Position numbers and translations under genes: made by a program
Assembly: GCA_003712125.1 (NCBI GenBank)
Contig: RHLF01000002.1
Coordinates: 1-64,000 of the forward strand
DNA from: Allomuricauda sp.
Lineage (GTDB): Bacteria; Bacteroidota; Bacteroidia; Flavobacteriales; Flavobacteriaceae
Length of the DNA stretch: 64,000 bases
Direction of reading: 5' to 3'
In this document: positions 63,200-64,000 of the stretch, piece by piece
Position numbering within the stretch: the stretch's first letter is position 1
How the letters are laid out: the number at the start of each line of letters is the position of its first letter
Notes under the pieces: model-generated
The model's input: the letters and a program-made list of their open reading frames with translations, nothing else
The model's database searches: none
Told to the model about the DNA's origin: nothing

Positions 63200-64000
63200 A
63201 TGAGAATCCACTTTATCGCTATTGGGGGAAGTGCCATGCACAATTTGGCCCTGGCTCTCGAACATAAGGGCTATCAGATTACGGGAAGCGACGATATTAT
63301 CTATGAACCCTCAAAAGGACGATTGGCTCATAAAGGTTTGTTGCCCGATACGTTTGGATGGTTTCCAGATAAGATTTCTACCGAACTCGATGCCGTGATA
63401 TTAGGGATGCATGCAAAACCAGATAATCCTGAATTGCACAAAGCGCAAGAGTTGGGGATAAAAATTTATTCTTATCCGGAGTTTTTGTACGAACAGTCCA
63501 AATTAAAGACTCGTGTTGTCATTGGGGGCAGTCATGGTAAGACGACCATCACCTCAATGATTCTGCATGTGTTAAATTACAATGCCATTGCCGTAGATTA
63601 TATGGTAGGCGCCCAATTGGAGGGCTTTGATCGAATGGTACATCTGACTCAAGAAAATGAATTTATCGTTTTAGAAGGAGATGAGTACTTGAGCTCTCCA
63701 ATCGATAAAAGACCCAAATTTCACCTATACCAGCCTAATATCGCCTTACTCAGCGGTATTGCTTGGGACCATATTAATGTATTTCCCACATACGATAACT
63801 ATGTGGAACAGTTTCGAATATTTGTAGACGGTATCGTCCAGGGCGGAAGCATTACCTACAATGAGGAAGATGAAGAACTTAAGCGGGTAGTCGAAGCTTC
63901 AGAAAATACCATAAGAAAGTTTCCCTACCGCATTCCAGAACATGTTATTGACAATGGTGTCACCTATCTGGAAACCGAGGATGGGCCGATGCCTTTAGAA
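63200..64000 (+). CDS. mpl: Mpl-like UDP-N-acetylmuramate:tripeptide ligase, N-terminal part
   Basis: 267 codons from ATG 63200, open to the window edge, so the gene is cut and its end lies outside. It starts MRIHFIAIGGSAMHNLAL, the Rossmann domain of MurC/Mpl enzymes, and the ATP-binding P-loop GGSHGKTTITSMIL lies near residue 110. EGDEYLSSPIDKRPKF is typical of the Mpl branch, in place of MurC's usual E-A-D-E-S-D pattern. Mpl recycles murein tripeptide onto UDP-MurNAc. It is divergent from the cupin-SDR pair. Confidence 0.9.
   Translation, partial: MRIHFIAIGGSAMHNLALALEHKGYQITGSDDIIYEPSKGRLAHKGLLPDTFGWFPDKISTELDAVILGMHAKPDNPELHKAQELGIKIYSYPEFLYEQSKLKTRVVIGGSHGKTTITSMILHVLNYNAIAVDYMVGAQLEGFDRMVHLTQENEFIVLEGDEYLSSPIDKRPKFHLYQPNIALLSGIAWDHINVFPTYDNYVEQFRIFVDGIVQGGSITYNEEDEELKRVVEASENTIRKFPYRIPEHVIDNGVTYLETEDGPMPLE

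Noticed and set aside
1-64000. CRISPR array, prophage, insertion sequence, toxin-antitoxin or restriction system
   Set aside because: No regularly spaced repeats, transposase, integrase, phage structural gene or known defence domain was seen on either strand.

Overview
The window reads as the chromosome of a marine-type member of the Flavobacteriaceae (phylum Bacteroidota). The basis is gene content and signals: a SusC/SusD pair, the gliding and type IX secretion genes gldJ and porV, a NhaD-ExbB-ExbD-TonB-FolC block, almost no Shine-Dalgarno sequences, and several matches to the Bacteroidota -7 promoter element TAnnTTTG. I would not name a genus. About 95% of the window is coding. I see no phage, insertion sequence, CRISPR array or large foreign island.

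Layout. Positions 1-6.1 kb hold the 3' end of a 5S rRNA gene with its terminator, then gltD and gltB (glutamate synthase) on the minus strand. From 6.4 to 12.5 kb come an acyl-CoA dehydrogenase and a plus-strand block with the Na+/H+ antiporter NhaD, ExbB/ExbD/TonB-like energy transducers and FolC, ending at tRNA-Val(TAC). From 12.6 to 21.8 kb lie a DUF1801 protein, a bare AraC-type DNA-binding domain, a 630-bp hairpin-rich non-coding stretch, and a SusC-SusD-lipoprotein uptake operon. These are followed by a PTPS/QueD enzyme, tRNA-Val(GAC) and a gene split by an in-frame amber codon. From 21.8 to 35.4 kb are small secreted/DCC proteins, murF, gldJ, porV, cdd, pdhA and pdhC, an M28 peptidase, an SDR, a cyclophilin lipoprotein and a six-hairpin glycosidase-like lipoprotein.

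From 35.5 to 43.3 kb are SprT, a mannose-1-phosphate guanylyltransferase, a DUF389 membrane protein, an MlaE/MlaF-type lipid ABC pair, a PafA-type phosphatase and a purple-acid-phosphatase-like enzyme. From 43.5 to 50.9 kb are a glycosyltransferase, a methyltransferase, a KAS III-like synthase, gcvP, a UbiA-like membrane protein and an ECF sigma factor with a tiny zinc-finger partner. From 50.9 to 58.4 kb are an M3 peptidase, purE and purK separated by an unknown secreted protein, an HPRT-adenylate kinase fusion and obgE. From 58.5 kb to the end are a DUF4136 lipoprotein, a LytS/LytTR two-component operon led by very small membrane proteins, a DoxX protein, an SDR/cupin pair and the start of an mpl-like ligase.

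How the genes fit together. ExbBD-TonB energises SusC-type receptors such as the one at 14.5 kb. NhaD sets ion gradients. GltBD, PurE/PurK/HPRT-Adk, FolC and GcvP cover nitrogen, purine and one-carbon metabolism. GldJ and PorV belong to gliding and type IX secretion. Most of the window is ordinary core genome. The parts most worth a second look are the small-membrane-protein/LytTR operon (59.0-61.5 kb), the hairpin-rich leader before susC, the unknown gene inside purK-purE, the absence of porU between gldJ and porV, the amber-split gene at 21.1 kb, and the HPRT-Adk fusion.
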